Source: Manis javanica (Eukaryota; Chordata; Mammalia; Pholidota; Manidae). From it: a DNA stretch of 64,000 nucleotides. Location: positions 15,905,623 through 15,969,622 of the forward strand of contig NC_133165.1 of NCBI RefSeq assembly GCF_040802235.1, read 5' to 3'. The notes below the pieces were generated by a model that was not told the origin of the DNA, did no database searches, and worked only from the letters and a program-made list of their open reading frames with translations. The translations under genes were made by a program, and so were the position numbers. Positions 27,801-42,800 of this stretch are shown one piece after another (position 1 is the first letter of the stretch; each line of letters begins with the position of its first letter).

Positions 27801-30800
27801 ATGCTTCCATTCTCCAAACATTTATATAGGGCACATTCATCAATGCCGCCATTCCAAATCTCCCCAGCAGTGCGGGGCTGGTCTTCACTATCAGTACATG
27901 CTTAAAAAATTGACAGTGTTATATCTCTCATAACCCTGGGCACTAAAATAAATCAAGCTGTGTTGTTTTGATTTCAGACTGTGACTTGGCCAGCGACATA
28001 GAAATCACGTGATATCTATCTGTTCTTAGATTCCACTTTTCGTTCATCAGCTACTAGCTTACATTTTTCTTTAATGAAATTTTTGATGTAGTACACAGGT
28101 AATCTTTTTCCTTCCTACAACTATCTGCACATCCTGTTCTATGAATAAGATGATTTGTTAATTATTTTCATTCACTTTGTTTTGTTAGTATAATTCATTT
28201 GGCTTGTACAAACTCGGTAACATAAATTGAAATCAGTGTTAAAATATTAACTGTTAAAACTGAGTGGTATTACAAAACAAGATAGTTCCTGCCTTACATA
28301 AAGATTTTTGTCATATGGAAACTCAAATCATTTCAGCTTTAAAATCTAAATGTGGAAAGTAGGCAGTCAAACAGAATATTAGTGACTCCATCAGTTTCAT
28401 TATTAAAGTTTTACTTTATGATAAATATGGTCCTCTAGTAATTCTTTTAGTGAATAATAAAATAAATATGTCAGAGCAGTGAACACCAATCTCTAGTCTC
28501 TAATGAATTTCTCTTATATTATACATTTTACCACCAAACCAATTTCACAGCTCCCTAAAAACAAACACAAGCATGCCTGTGTATTCCAAGTCTTCCACAA
28601 ATACCTTCTTCAATGGCAGACATGAAATTATTTCTGAAATTATATATGCATTTCACTTCTGCTTGCTTCTTTTTTATTAGCTTCATCTTTTCTTCTGACA
28701 TAGTGATAAATGTCTAATAAAGTACTCTACTACAATTTTCTCAATTTTGCACTTTCTTCATCTGAAACCACCAGGGAGACAGTGTGTCAGAATAAAATGG
28801 CTTGAAAATGAAAGTAGAAATATTAAGTGTTTTCTCTCAGATAGTAACACTATCTGACACTTCTGAACAGCTTATTTTTCTCTAGGCACTGTTGCAAATC
28901 TTTGTATTATTTTATGTGTTCCCATACTAGCCTTATGGGATAAATGTTATTATTTTCCCCATTTTACAGATGTGTAACAGACTCATAGAGGTAAAGCTGA
29001 AATAATTGGGATTTCAATCTAGTCTACATCTTACACACTTAATTCTTAATCTGTCATACTATCACCCGGTCACTATAGGCACAGGTAGAAATTAAAACAT
29101 ATCACCAATGAAGCTCCTAATTTCGTAGCTTCAAATGGAATCATATTAAAAATCAAACTACAAACAAACCCATTTCCTTTCCAAAACCTAGGTTATCTCT
29201 GATCCATCCTTCTCAGAACATTTCTCCAAGATCTAAAAAGGTTTATTTATTTGCTGGATCTCTAAGGAGTCATTTTTGCTGCTTACCACATTCTTCCTCT
29301 GGGATGCACTGAGTTGACTCTGGCCGGTGGAGAATGGTTCCAGTTTTGCACACACAGTCTTCTCTTAAAATCACGCACGAAGAATGTCCATAGAACCATC
29401 TGTTCAGACATGTTCTTGCTTCACACGTTCTCACACAGGGTTGATATTCCTTCCCCTCTGGGCAACGCAGAGCTATGAATAATAGAGGACAGAATTTACT
29501 AGTGATAAAAGTAACCTATTTGAATTCTAGTAGAAGGAAGAAATGCCAGATTTCTTTCAGAAAATGAAATTTGCCCATTTCAATCCCTTCAAAGTCCATT
29601 TTTCGTTAATTCTGTAATCAGAAACCAGAAATCAAACAATCAATGGGTATTTTTAACATCTTCCAAGTGTCCATTATATAGTAGAAAAGTTCATCTGATT
29701 TATATCAAATAAGTGTGACCAAAAAGTAGCCCAAATCTAGCGGACATAAATATAGACTCAATTATTATGAAGTTACTGCTCTGTGCAGTGAGAGATACAA
29801 GTCTGCTCAGCATAAGCACAGACATGCGCTTTAACTATCTAACTCAACTAAGTCATAAAAAAGAAAAATGCCACATGTGTAGGTGTAATCCTTCACTGCC
29901 AAAAGAAACTACCATGACTGAGCAGTTTCTAAATGATGTTTTAGAAAATTCTTGTGGATTATCCATGACGTTAAAAAATCATGCTGTTAAAAAACGAACA
30001 CGCACCTCTGGGGGAGCAGGGAGAGGAAAGGACAGAGGGAAAGACACTAGGACCTGTTTTATTTCTGAAGCAAGTCATCTGACAGGTTTGTGGTATAGTA
30101 TTCTTTCTTTATGCATTTTACTCTTTTTTTTGTGGAGAAAATGAAATGTCATGTTTTATTTTGGAGCATTTAATAAGATTCATTTTGAAACTCTTTTACC
30201 ATTGAATCCATTTAATCACTATTTCTTAAGTTAAATAATAAGATTTTCTATAAAATGTGCCCAGGATTGGTAAAAGGTTTAATACAAAAAGTGTTAGAAC
30301 TTGATGAGAAAGAATGGACCCTACAGATAAAAGGGGGCAAAGAATACACACGGAAGAATGAGGAAACATAAACAGGTATTTCGATTTCTTTAATATATCA
30401 ATATACTTTGCTAAATAATTTCTTATGGGCTAGACTTTCTTTTGTGAGATGAGGCCCATTTTAAACTCAGATCAGGATGAAAACAGAAGTTGCCACCATG
30501 GAGAGCCAACCTCTACCTTCTAGCTTACATTTACATGCATTTTATTCTTAGAAAATTATTTTGTGATATGAAAATGAAAAGAAAAAAGCAACTGCAAAAA
30601 GTGAAATTTTATTTGTTGGCAAATATTATTTGAAGTGTTCTACTCACAGCAATAATCAGGTGTTCTCCACTGAACACAGATGTCAAACTTGCTGCACAGA
30701 GCCACATATGCAGAAAGTGCGTCACATTCATAATTCCAAAAATAGGTATAATTGATCCACATCTTTTCACAAAAGTCCTGCGGTGAAACCTAGAGACACA

Positions 30801-33800
30801 TTTTGCCTTGGGATAAATTATGCTGTCTTATTTTTCTGAAGGCCCTAAGGTAGACTAAAACTATTTGGAATATCAAAGGATAGCAAGTTAATATTCATTA
30901 TTGTTCTGCTTCGACATTAAATTTTCAAAACTTCTTAATACTGGATGTCACCTCTGACATTACAATATTTTTAAACACATTTTAGATAAGAGAAATATTT
31001 TCTGCACCAGTCTTCATAAATGTATCTTATAAAGATGGAAAAGAAACAGTATGCAGATCTATTTCTGAAACTACACTTTGGGTTACAATCATTTTTTCTA
31101 TATACTGAATAAGATTCTGATATATTATAGATAAAATTGGAAGCTCCTAAAGCAGTCTATAATATGTGGTATTACTCATTAAGTAAGGTTATAAATGCTT
31201 CTCAAAGAATTATATTAATATTGAACATTGAATAATTTATATAACTTAACATGTCTTAATTTAATTAGAGACTCATTTTTTTCCTACAGATTTTCTTTCA
31301 TTTTGAGCTAGAGATGTCTGAAATCTAAATACTTGAACTTGTAACAACATTCATTCCAGTTTTTCTCCATTCATTTATTCAGCGAACCTAGTAAGCACCT
31401 GTATTTGGATGCTACATTATGACACAGGTTCAAGGGTGAGATAAAAATGCTTAGTAGTTTTCATATCTTATCTTTCTTCTTCAAGGTCCATTATTATAAA
31501 AACCAAGATTACTTCCCTTTTAGTCTCCTTTATTGAATATCCTCAGTTTCCAACCACTTCACGTTGTACCGAGTACCTCCTACCTGTCAAAGCCAGAGAA
31601 CACTGATACTCTAACCTTCCCCAGGCTCTCAGAGGAGGACATGAATACTCCCTGTTTCTTAAAACCCTGTCCTTTGACTTTGAGGAGCTGCACTCTACTA
31701 TCTGTTCATCTGTTCATTGTCATCCCCACTTCTGCCTTTCACTCTGAGACTTTGGATGCTGGATCCCATTCTTGACAGTCTTGCTTATTCATTGTAAATG
31801 CTTTACCTCAACTCACCCATTCCCAACATTTTTACCACTATTTTGGGCACTTACGCTTCAATTTCATCACAAGTTAGTTAATACTAAGCCTACTACTGAA
31901 GATTGCTTTGAGCTAATACATGAAAAATATACAGAACTGACTCTGGTCCATCATATATTATTGTTATCTTTAAACTTCATATTCTAATAACTCTGCAAAC
32001 CTGATCTCTGGCTTCAACTTATCTCCTCTGAGCTCCAGAATTTTTTTCTGAGTTTTTCTGGTGTCTTTGCTTTGAAATCCCATAGTACTTCATTTGTCCA
32101 AAATTTTTTAAAAATGTAGCCCTTCTCCATTTAACCACAAAAGCTGATTCTCTTGTATTCTCCATTCACCCACCAACTTATGCATGCTTTCATAATTTAT
32201 GAGCACCTAACTACATATGAGGTGCTGTACTCTGCATGAGGAATATAAAGATGAATGAAACAGACATTTTCTCTGCCTTGTGGATCTCACAGTAATGAAA
32301 AAAAACAAGATTGATTAGAATCATGAGGAATCACCATGTTAAAATGGAATAAAGGAGATGCTAGTTGGAGAAACTGTAAGCATGAAGGCCCATTTGCAAC
32401 AACAACAACAAAAAAAAAACAGGAATAGTCAAAGCGTTGTAAGGAACTAGAATATCTGGAGCTTAGACAGCAAGGAGAATGCAGCATAAGTGGAAGCTGC
32501 AGAAGGACACTGGCCAGAGGAACTTAAAAGCCCTGATAAGGTTTTTTGACTTGTACTCTAAGTGTAAGTGACAGACACTGAAGGGTTTTAGACAGAGAAA
32601 TGATACAATCCTGTTTCCACTTTTGAAAGATCAGTTGCCTTCTATGTGGAGATTTGCAAATGAACATGAAGATTTGAAGTGGGAAAACCACCTTATGAGC
32701 ATTCCTTTCTTTTGGCATCAAATCACAGATCCATCTAGCTAACAGGGTTATCACAGATGAGATGGCATCCTGGGATGCCTCACTATGCCTTCAATAACTG
32801 AGATGGAAAATACAACAGAGGGAATGAATAGCAGACTGCTAGAAGCAGAGGAAAGAATCGGTGTGATGAAAGATACAGAAGAGCAGAGCAACCAAGTGAA
32901 GGAACAGAAATAAAAAGGAAAAAGGAATTTCTAAAAATGAGCATTTGTTAAGAGAGCCGTGTGACAACTCCAAATGAAACAATATTCACATAATAGGGGT
33001 CCTAGAGGAGAAGAGAAAGACAAAGGAGTAGAAAGTCTATTTGAAGAAATAATAGCTGAAAATGTTCCCAATCTGGGAAAGGGAAGAGACCCCGAGGTCC
33101 TGAAGTGCACAGAGCCCCTAACAAGATGAACCCCAGGAAGACAATATTAAGACATATAGTAATTAAAATGGCAAAGACTGAAGGTAAAGAGAAAAATATT
33201 AAAAACAGCAAGAGAGACTCAGTTACCTATAAATGAAACTTGATAAGGCTATCAGCAGATATCTCAGCAGAAACTTCACAGGCTATAAAGGAGTGGCATG
33301 AAATATTCCAAGTATTGAAAGGGAAGAACATACAACCAAGAATTCTCCACCCAGCAGGTTATCAGAATTGAAAGATGGATTAAAATTTCCCAGATAAGCA
33401 GAGGTTGAAATACTTCACCAACACCAAAATTTCCTTACAGGATATGGTAAGGTAACTAGATGGAAATGTTTTTAAGTCTAAATATTTTTTTCATCAGTAA
33501 AAATAAACTATTGTACAGGCAATAGACCAATTACTTACCAAGCAAGTATGAATTTCCAAAAATAAATGTAATAAAAACAACTATAGAGAAAATTAGTCAA
33601 GGAATACACAAAAGATGTAGATTATGATATGTATACACACATTTATACATAAAGTGTGGAGGAGGAGGAAGAAGAAAAAAGTAGTATTTTTAGAATGTGC
33701 TTGAAATCAACTGGCCATCAACTTAATATAGGCTGTTATATTTTTAGGAAACTATCTATGAACCTTATGGTAACCAAAATCTAAAGTTTATAATAGGTAC

Positions 33801-36800
33801 CAAAAATTTTTAAAAAGAATTCCAGAAAACACTGAAGACAACCATCAGATAACTAAAGAAGAAAAAACAGGAAGAAAAGAACAAAGAGCAACTACAAAAG
33901 CAAATAGAAAACAATTAATGAAATGGCAATAAGTACATACCTATTAATAATTACCTTAAATGTAAATGGCTTAAATGCACCAATCAAAAGACATAGGTTG
34001 GAAGGATGGATAAAGAAACAAGATCCATCTATATGCTGCCTACAAGTGACTCATTTCAGATCTAAAGATATACACAGACTGAAAATAAAGGGAGGGAAAA
34101 AGATTTCATGCAAATAAAAGGGAGAAAAAAGCAGGAGTAGTAGTATTTATATGAGACAAAGTAGACAAAAATAAAGTACAAAAGACAAAGAACATTACAT
34201 AATGATAAAGGGATCAGTCTAACAAGAGGATATAACAATTGCAAATATTCACCAACATAGAAGCACCTAAATATATAAAACAAATACTAACAGACCTAAA
34301 GGGAGAAACAAGACAGCAACACAATCATATTAGGGGATTATAACACCCACTTATATCAATGGATAGTTAGTTATCCAGACAGAAACTAAATAAGGAAACA
34401 GAGGCATTGAACAACATATTAGATTAGATGGATTTAACAGATTATCTATAGAACATTCCAAAAAAGCATCAGGATACACATTTTTTTTCAAATGCACATG
34501 GAACATTCTCCAGAATGAATCTCATATTAGGCCACAAAAAGAGCCTCAATAAATTTAAAAAGATGGAAATTGTATCAAGCATCTTTACAGACCACAATGG
34601 TATGAAGATAGAAATCAATACATGAAGAAAAGAAAAAGAAAAAAAAAACTCCCACAAATATATGAGGCTAAACAACATGCTTCTAAATAATCAATGGATC
34701 AATGAACAAATAAAAGAGGAAATCAAACTACATGAGACAAACAAAAACAGAAACACAATGGTTCAAAATATGTGGATGTCATAAAAGTGGTTCAAAGAGG
34801 AAAGTACATAGCAATACCTCAAGCAACAAGAACAATCCCAAATAAACAATCTAAACTCACAACTAAAGGAACTAGAAAAATAGAACAAACAAAGCCCAAA
34901 GTTAGTAGGAGGGAAATAATAAAGATCAGAGAAGAAGTAAATAAAATAGAGAAGAATAAGACAAGAGAAAAAAGTCATTGAAATCAAGAGCTGGTTCTTT
35001 GAGAAAATAAACAAAATAAACAAACCCTGAGCCAGACATATTATACAAAATCAGAAACAAAAAAATGAGAAATTACAAATGATACAAATTCAAAAAATTA
35101 TTAGAGAATTCTATGAAAAAGCATATGCCAGTAAGTTAGACAACCTGGAAGAAATGGACAATTCCTAGAAATATATAATCATCGAATACTGACCAACGAA
35201 GAAACAGAAAATCTGAACAGACCAATTATCAGTAATGCAATTAAGGTGGTGATCAAAAAATTCCCAATTTGCAGTTGTCTAGTACCAGATGGCTTCACAG
35301 CTGAATTCTACCAAACGTTGAAAAAGGTAATACCCATCCTTTTAAAAGTATACAAAAAAAAGAGGAAGGAATATGCCCAAACTCATTCTATGAGGCCCAA
35401 ATCATTCTCATACCAAAACAGACAAAGATAACACAAAAAAATTAAAATTACAGACCATTACCCATGGTAAACATAGATGTAAAAATCCTCAACAAAATAC
35501 TAGCAAACTGAATTCAAAAACATCAAAAGGATATCCATCACAAACAAGTGGGATTTATTCCAGGGATGAAGGATGGTATAGTATTCATAAAGCAATCAAT
35601 GTGATAAACCACATTAACAAAAGGAAGGATAAAAACCATTTGATCATCTCAATAGATGCTAAAAAAGCATTTGACAAAATTCAACTTCCATTTATGATAA
35701 AAACTCTCAACAAAATGGGTATGGAGGGAACATACCGCAATACAATAAAGGCCATATATGACAAACCCACAGCTAACATCAATGGCAAAAAGCAGAGAGT
35801 TTTCCCTCCAAGATCAAGAACAAGGCAAGAATGTCCACTCTCACCACTTTCATTTAACATATTACTGGAAATTCTAGCCACTGCAATAAGAAAAGATAAA
35901 GAGAAAAAAGGTATCCAAATTGGTAAGGAAGAACTAAAACTGTCACTATTTGTGGATAACATGATACTATATACAGAAAACTCTAAAGAAATCCACTAAA
36001 AACCTATTAGAACTAATAACTGGATTCAACAAAGCTGCAGGATACAAAATCAATATACAGAAACATGTTGCATTCCTGTATATCACAATAAACTAGCAAA
36101 ACAAAAATCAGGAAAACAACTCCATTTATAATTGCATCAAAAAAATTAAATACCTAGGAATAAGCCTAACCAAGGAGGTGAAATGCCTGTGCTCTGAAAA
36201 CTATAATGCCCTCATGAGAGATATTAAAGAAGACACCAATAAATAGAAATACATCCTGTGCTCATGGATAGGAAGAATTAATATTGTCAAAATGGCCATC
36301 TTCCGCAAAGCAACTTACAGATTCAATTCAATCCCTATTAATAAAACAATAGCATTTTTCAACAAAGTAGAGCACATAATCCTAAAATTTATATGGAACC
36401 ACAAAACACCCCAAATAGCCAAAGCAATCTTTAGAAACAACAACAAAGCTGGGGTGTATAATGCTCCCTGACTTAAAGCTATACTGATCAAAACACTAGG
36501 GTCCCAACACAAGAACAGATCTATGGATCAGAATAGAGAGCCTAGAAATAAAACCATGCATATATGGTCAATTAATACATGACAAAAGATGCAAGAATAT
36601 ATAATGGGAAAAATACATGCTCTTCAATAACTGGTGTTGGGAAAACAGGACAGCTACATGCAAGAGAATAAAACTGGATTACTGTATAATTCTATACACA
36701 AAAGTAAACTCAAAATAGATGAAAGATCTAAATATAAGACACAAAACCATAAAACTCTTAGAAGAAAACGTAGGCAAAAATCTCTTGAACATAAGCATGA

Positions 36801-39800
36801 GCAGTTTCTTCCTGGACATATTTTCCCAGGCAAGGGAAACAAAATCAGAAATGAACAAGTGGTACTACATCAAACTAAAAAGCTCTGTGCAGCAAAGGAT
36901 ACCATCAGCCAAACAAAAAGGCAACCTACTGTATGGGAGAATATATTCATAAATGACTATCTGATAAGGAATTAACACCCAAAATATATAAAGAACTCAT
37001 ATAACTAAAAAAAAAGAAAAAACATAACCCAATTAAAAAATGGGCAGAGGACCTGAATAGACATTTTTCCAAAGAAGACATACAGATGCCAATAGGCATG
37101 AGAAAATCTGCTCTATACTGCTAATCATCAGGTCAATGCAAATCAAAATCACAAGGAGATACCACTTCACACCAGTCAAAACAACCACTATCTGGGAGAG
37201 AAGAAATAACAAGTGTTGGCAGGGATGTAGAGAAAAGGGAACCCTCCTACACTGTGGTGGGAATGTAAATTGGTGCAGCCCCTGTGGAAAACAGCATGGA
37301 GGTTCTCCTCAAAAAACTAAAAATAGAAATACCCTTTGACCCAGCAATTCAATTTCTGGGAATTTACCTAAAGAAAACAAAATCTCTGACTCAAAAAGAC
37401 ATACATATGCACCCCTGTGTTTATTGTTGCATTATTTACAATAGTGAAGATATGGAAGCGACTTAAGTGTCCATCAACAGATGAATGGATAAAGAAGATG
37501 TGGTACATATACACAATGGAATACTCTTCAACCATAAGAAAGAAATCCTGCTATTTGCAACGACATGGGTGGACCTAGACAGTATTATGCTAAGTGAAAT
37601 AAGCCAGGCAGAGCAAGATAAATACCATATGATTTCACTAATTAGTGGAATATAAAAAACAAAGCTAAATGAACAAAACAGCAAAGGACTCACCAGACAC
37701 TGAGAAGTGACTGGTGGTTGTCATAGGGGAGGGTTTGGGGTATGTGAGTGAAATAGGTGAGGGGGATAAAGAGGCACAGATCTCAATCATAATATAAATT
37801 AGTCATGGGGATGAATGTATAGCAGAGAGAATATAGTCAATGTTTCTGTAACATCTTTCTATGCTGATAGAAAGTGACTACACTGGTTGGCAAGAGTGTT
37901 TAATAACACATATAACTGTCAAATGACTATGTTGTGTACTTGAAACCAATAAAATATTGTGTATCAACTACACTTCAATAAAAATATATTAAAAAACAAA
38001 AACAAAAAACTCCTTTGTATTCAAATCTCCAAGTAAAAATGAAGCTCCAGAAAGATAAGCCTTTCTTACCCATGACGTCACACCTTGTGCCTTTCCCTTC
38101 TAGGCACTCACGGGCAAGCAGAAAACTATGGAGTTGACACTCCCTTGTCTAGAACAGAAAGTGGTTCACAGGGAGCAAGTTCCTGCTTCAACCATTCCCT
38201 CAGTCTCCTTCCCAGGTTTTTCCCCTCCACAGGTCTCAGCCCCAACTATTTCATTTTCCTAACGTGGCCTTTTATATCAAACTTTCCTTAGACATACTGC
38301 TTGATCTGCTTAGGTTTCTCTTCCTCCTCCTTCTTTCCTGGCAAATTCATCCTTCTAAATAATTTAACTATCTAAAACTGAGAAATCGCCTCCAAACCTG
38401 GGCTCCTATGCACCTCCATCTTGTGTATTTTAGTGAGCTGTTCACAGGCTTGCCTTACCACTAGACTCCCGGAGGGCGACAGAGAAAGAGGTTACCTTTT
38501 TAATTAATCTTTGGATCACAGGATTTTAACATAACGCCTACCAGGCGCTAGATATTCACCAACTCTCCATTAAATGACTCGTAAAATGCTGCATTTGCCT
38601 GTCTTTTGTCTGTAAGGATGGATCTTTTTAAAATTTACAGGTAATTTAAAATATCTTCTAGTTGCATAAAGTCAGAAAATTGTATACAAATACAGAATGA
38701 TTGTATTGAATATATGACACATTCTATTACAAGTATTCACCAAAGAAGCTAGGATCATTGAGAAAGGAATAAACCTTCACTGCCTTGGTTTCTCTACTGG
38801 GTTATCAAGTAACTCTGATCTCTTCCTCCTAGAGACATTTATTTATAGGCTAGAATTTAATTTTTCTGGAAAGCTGTAGATACAGTTCTGAAGAAACGTA
38901 GGGGAAAAAAGGTTATTATCCTTCCTGTCTCTGTTAGTCTATAAGCAGTAAATGATTCTGAGTTCCAAAGCATACCGACAGAAGGTTTGGGGGTCAACTA
39001 TTCTCAGTAGGACCCCCAACAGGGACTTATTGGCTTGTACTCCCAACATGTCTAACATGACAGCTCTTCTTAGGCTGCTTGCAGCTTACTTTATCATGGC
39101 ATGGAGTAAAGACGCTTCTGTTTAATAATTCAGTGCAGTGGCTGCAGTCGTGCTCAGTACAATTCCTAACAGGTTTCCTCGTTGTTACTTCAAATGCTTT
39201 CTCAATTTCCCAGCTCTCAATAAATAATTCTATGTCCTCCATATTTGTAATAACTGTGCCATTTTGCATCCTTAGATCATCCTCTGGATCTTCATTGCAA
39301 ATTCCTAGAAAGAAATGTGCCATTTAGAAGGAAAACTTTTCACTTAAACCAAAAATGTAGGCAGCAGAAATGAATCATCTTAATAATTGATTTTAAATGA
39401 ATGAATTATTTACTGAAGTGCAAAATTTGTGTACTTTAATGTTAAAGGATTTTTTAAATTATGTATCTGATTCTTTGATAAAATAGTATAGAACTGTCTT
39501 AACTAAATAAGAAACTATGATACTAGAAGTCAAGATATGTGCAAAGATCATAGGAGATGAAGAAAGGAGATTGATTCTGTTCCTATACTTTCTACTATTA
39601 CTATTACCTCCTCATTTAAGGACGAGCTCTTAAACTTGTCAAGGTATTCCTCAGAATAATAAACGTTTGGTCACTGCCATCTAGGCATCCATCTCCCCAG
39701 GAAAACCCTGCCTGAAAACATTATCCCAAATTTATATTATGCCTGAAACTTAACATTATGCCTGAAAACTATCCCTGTCTTATCACTTAGCACATAACAT

Positions 39801-42800
39801 CACTCAAGAATAGGGCCTTGAGAGGCAAGAAAAGTAATTCTTACTTCCTTGTATTAACAACGATCACAAGTAACCTAGGCATAGACCAGTCCGTTTGTGG
39901 AAGTCACCTAGACACATGGGTTCCTTCAATATTTGGACAACCACTGTTCAACTCAGGATTTGACCTGTGGATTCAAGATACAGATTATCTCCCTTCCTCG
40001 GGATGACACGGCCTTTTGATGGCTGTAATGCTTTGACCTACTATAGCCTCTAGCTTCCTTAAGGAAGGCCAGACTAAGGGTGCAGTTTACCCTTCATCTT
40101 GTGGAGTGCAAAGCTAAGGGAAGTACAGAGAAATGGACCCAGAACTCGAACTTAGTGAAATCCCACCGTACATTAAGACATGTTATCTTAATTCCCAAGG
40201 ATCTGGCTATAAAACATAGGTATTAAACTTTTTTTCCACCATCAAATCGAAATCCTCAAGCAAGTATATCAATACCACAAATGTTACCGCTACCATAGTT
40301 GCCTCATCCTTGTAAATATACAAGGGACTGCATCCAATGCAAAAATAAAAAAAACAACAAAAGTCAAGTGAAGTGAACTACGCCATAAAGCAAGTATTTT
40401 CTTTTTAAGTCTTGACTCTTGGAGAATGGTAATTTCTATGCTTCATTGCAACTCCAGCCACCACCCCAGCAGACTTCGCAGCGCTACACGGAGCGAGGTG
40501 TTGATATAGACCTCCCTCTCGGCTGTCCATGCCCAGTTTGGATCACATGCTTTTTCACTACAACTTTTTCGGCCGGCACCCAGCCTAGTAGTTATGACAA
40601 AACAGATCTCCCTTTAGTGAACCACCCGTCTCCCACTGCAAAGGTCATGAGGTTTAGGGGTGACCCTTGGTTAGCAGGAAGATGATCCTTTCTCTGCAGT
40701 GCTTAGTTAAGAATCCAGTTAGCAGAGTGTCTCCATGAAAGTCTGAGCTGACAAGGAAGGAGGGAAAAGATATGAAAATCAAAAGAAATCATGGCACACA
40801 GAAAAGTCATAAGAAGGACTATGCATCCCCAAAGTCTCTGACTTATTACTCAATAACTATTGAGTTATGTATGATCAATACTCTATATACTAATAATAGC
40901 TTTTTCCCCAGTAATAAACTTTCATCACCATAGAAGTTTGTGCTTTGTTTGGTATTTTCTAAATTGGCACAGAAATATGTAAACCATTTTAACCAAGCTT
41001 TGCCCTAAATGATTTATGGAATAAATTTGGTATTGTTTCATTGTTGAGGGCAAGGACTTAGTCTTATTTGTTCCTGAGTTGTCAGCTCTAAGCATTGTGT
41101 TAGACACTCAGAAAGTGATAAAAAACTTTTACTCAATATTTAGTGAGATTAAAATAAACATATTTGTACTAAGCTAACATTTATTCATGGTGTGTATTAA
41201 GCAAGGTGTTAAGTGTTTTATACTAACTTTCACATTCAACTCGAAGAACTTCTTGAAGGTAGAATGTTAGTGTTCCCATTTTAAAGATGAGGAAACTGTG
41301 GGTCACTCAAGAGCACAGAGGTATAAAGGGGAGAGCTCCTGATATACTTTGTAGCAGACACCAGAGCCAGTATTATTCTCTGCATTTTTTTATGCACCTA
41401 GAGGTATTTCTAATTTGTTTCCTTTGGTTTATAACTCTTTATGTGTCTATGTGATCATATTGTGATATTAAACCTAGGTGTAAAGGTATGTCTGGATATT
41501 ACACTTTATAATAAAACTGGGACAAATATTCAGAACATTGTGTTCCCTGTATATAACTTTCAAGGTGGCTTGAAGAACTAAGTTTTCTCCAATATCAAAC
41601 TTTTAAAAAATGAGGAAGAAACAGTTATTTAAGCCTTTAACATTTCTGCACCTCATTTTATTACTTATAAATTAACACGAGTGCCTACTTATTAGGGCTA
41701 TTGTTAGAATTGAATGAGTTAACATGTGTAACATAATGTGTGGCAATTTATTAATGCTTAATAAAGATGAGCTACTAGGTAAACAGTTTCATAGTATTAG
41801 TGGTAAACATTTATTTCCATAAAATACCCAAATTGAGCTGTTTTTTCTTGCTTCTTAGCCCATTTATTGAAAGCCAACACTTCCTTCAGTATTCACATGG
41901 GAAACTGAAAGCTAACATCACATCTCATATCCAGAAAGGAGGGCAAAGCAGTGTAAATTGAACAGGACAAAGAATTAGAAATTGAGATTTGAAGAGCCGT
42001 ACTCACCACAAAGTCCTTCTGTGTAAGATGACAAGTTAAATCGAAAACTAAAGTGGATGTCTATGATCCCTGTGAGATGTGCCCACTTTATGATTAGCCC
42101 AGCGGGAGTAGTGATGACGTACATGGTACCAGAATCCTCTATGGACAGTTCTTGATTTGAAAAGGGCAAAGGCACAACAATAGAATCCACTTCCACCTAA
42201 AACAAAATAGTGTGTTTTGTTCTGTTCGAAAAGTGTCTATGTTTAAATATATGCTTGTTAAAATTAGAAGAATTCAGATCATTCCATTTCCTCTGATTCA
42301 ATACAAACTGTTTTTACATTTTTAAAGTTTGATTTCTCTGCAGCTGCCACAGCTTCTAACTTCTAAGCTCTTCGATTGTTCCTTTGCTGTGTCCTGCAAT
42401 ATTCAGTATTTATTCTAACCTCATTGCCCTTTGTTTTCTTCAAAACCTAACTCTCTTCTTATGTTATATATGCTTTCCTGTTTCCCTCAATATATGTGAC
42501 TACACCATTACCTACAAATATGAATTTAAGATAATAAAGTAATTTGCAGGATGTTTTCTTTAATCTGAGGCTTTGATCTTCTGAATCAGTGTTGAACTAT
42601 GATGTTCCTAATGATCATCTGTCAAGTGTGGTAAAGATTCAGATTTCCAGTCATTCTATTTCCTAGGTTTGGATGGGATTCTGACTCTGTATTTTTAGCA
42701 TGTGCTTTTGGTCATACAAATGCAGGCAGCCTGAGGAGTTTTAAATGACAGCCATGACGTGGAACCAGCAGTAAATTTGTTGAAGTAATGCCTTACCAAC

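Larger units (their letters stand above)
30790..39089 (-). other. OTOGL: 8.3-kb intron between exons w12 and w13
   Basis: The two halves of C8 flank it, so no coding exon is missing. 30800-32170 is AT-rich without a named repeat; 32180-32760 looks like an ancient interspersed repeat (gagcacctaactacatatga, gaagggttttagacagagaa) that I cannot assign; the rest is a large L1 and an L2-like piece at 38220-38590. Confidence 0.7.
39305..42006 (-). other. OTOGL: Intron between exons w11 and w12
   Basis: 2.7 kb. It holds MIR pieces at about 41185-41390 and 41590-41785. A 40419-40685 plus-strand open frame in a locally GC-richer patch is discussed in the findings. The remainder shows nothing recognised. 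Confidence 0.6.

Noticed and set aside
29767..30144. 125-codon plus-strand open frame with a hydrophobic C-terminus, between exons w13 and w14.
   Set aside because: No recognised domain, an AT-rich intron setting and no supporting promoter, splice or conservation signal. Likely chance; a tail-anchored microprotein cannot be excluded without expression data.
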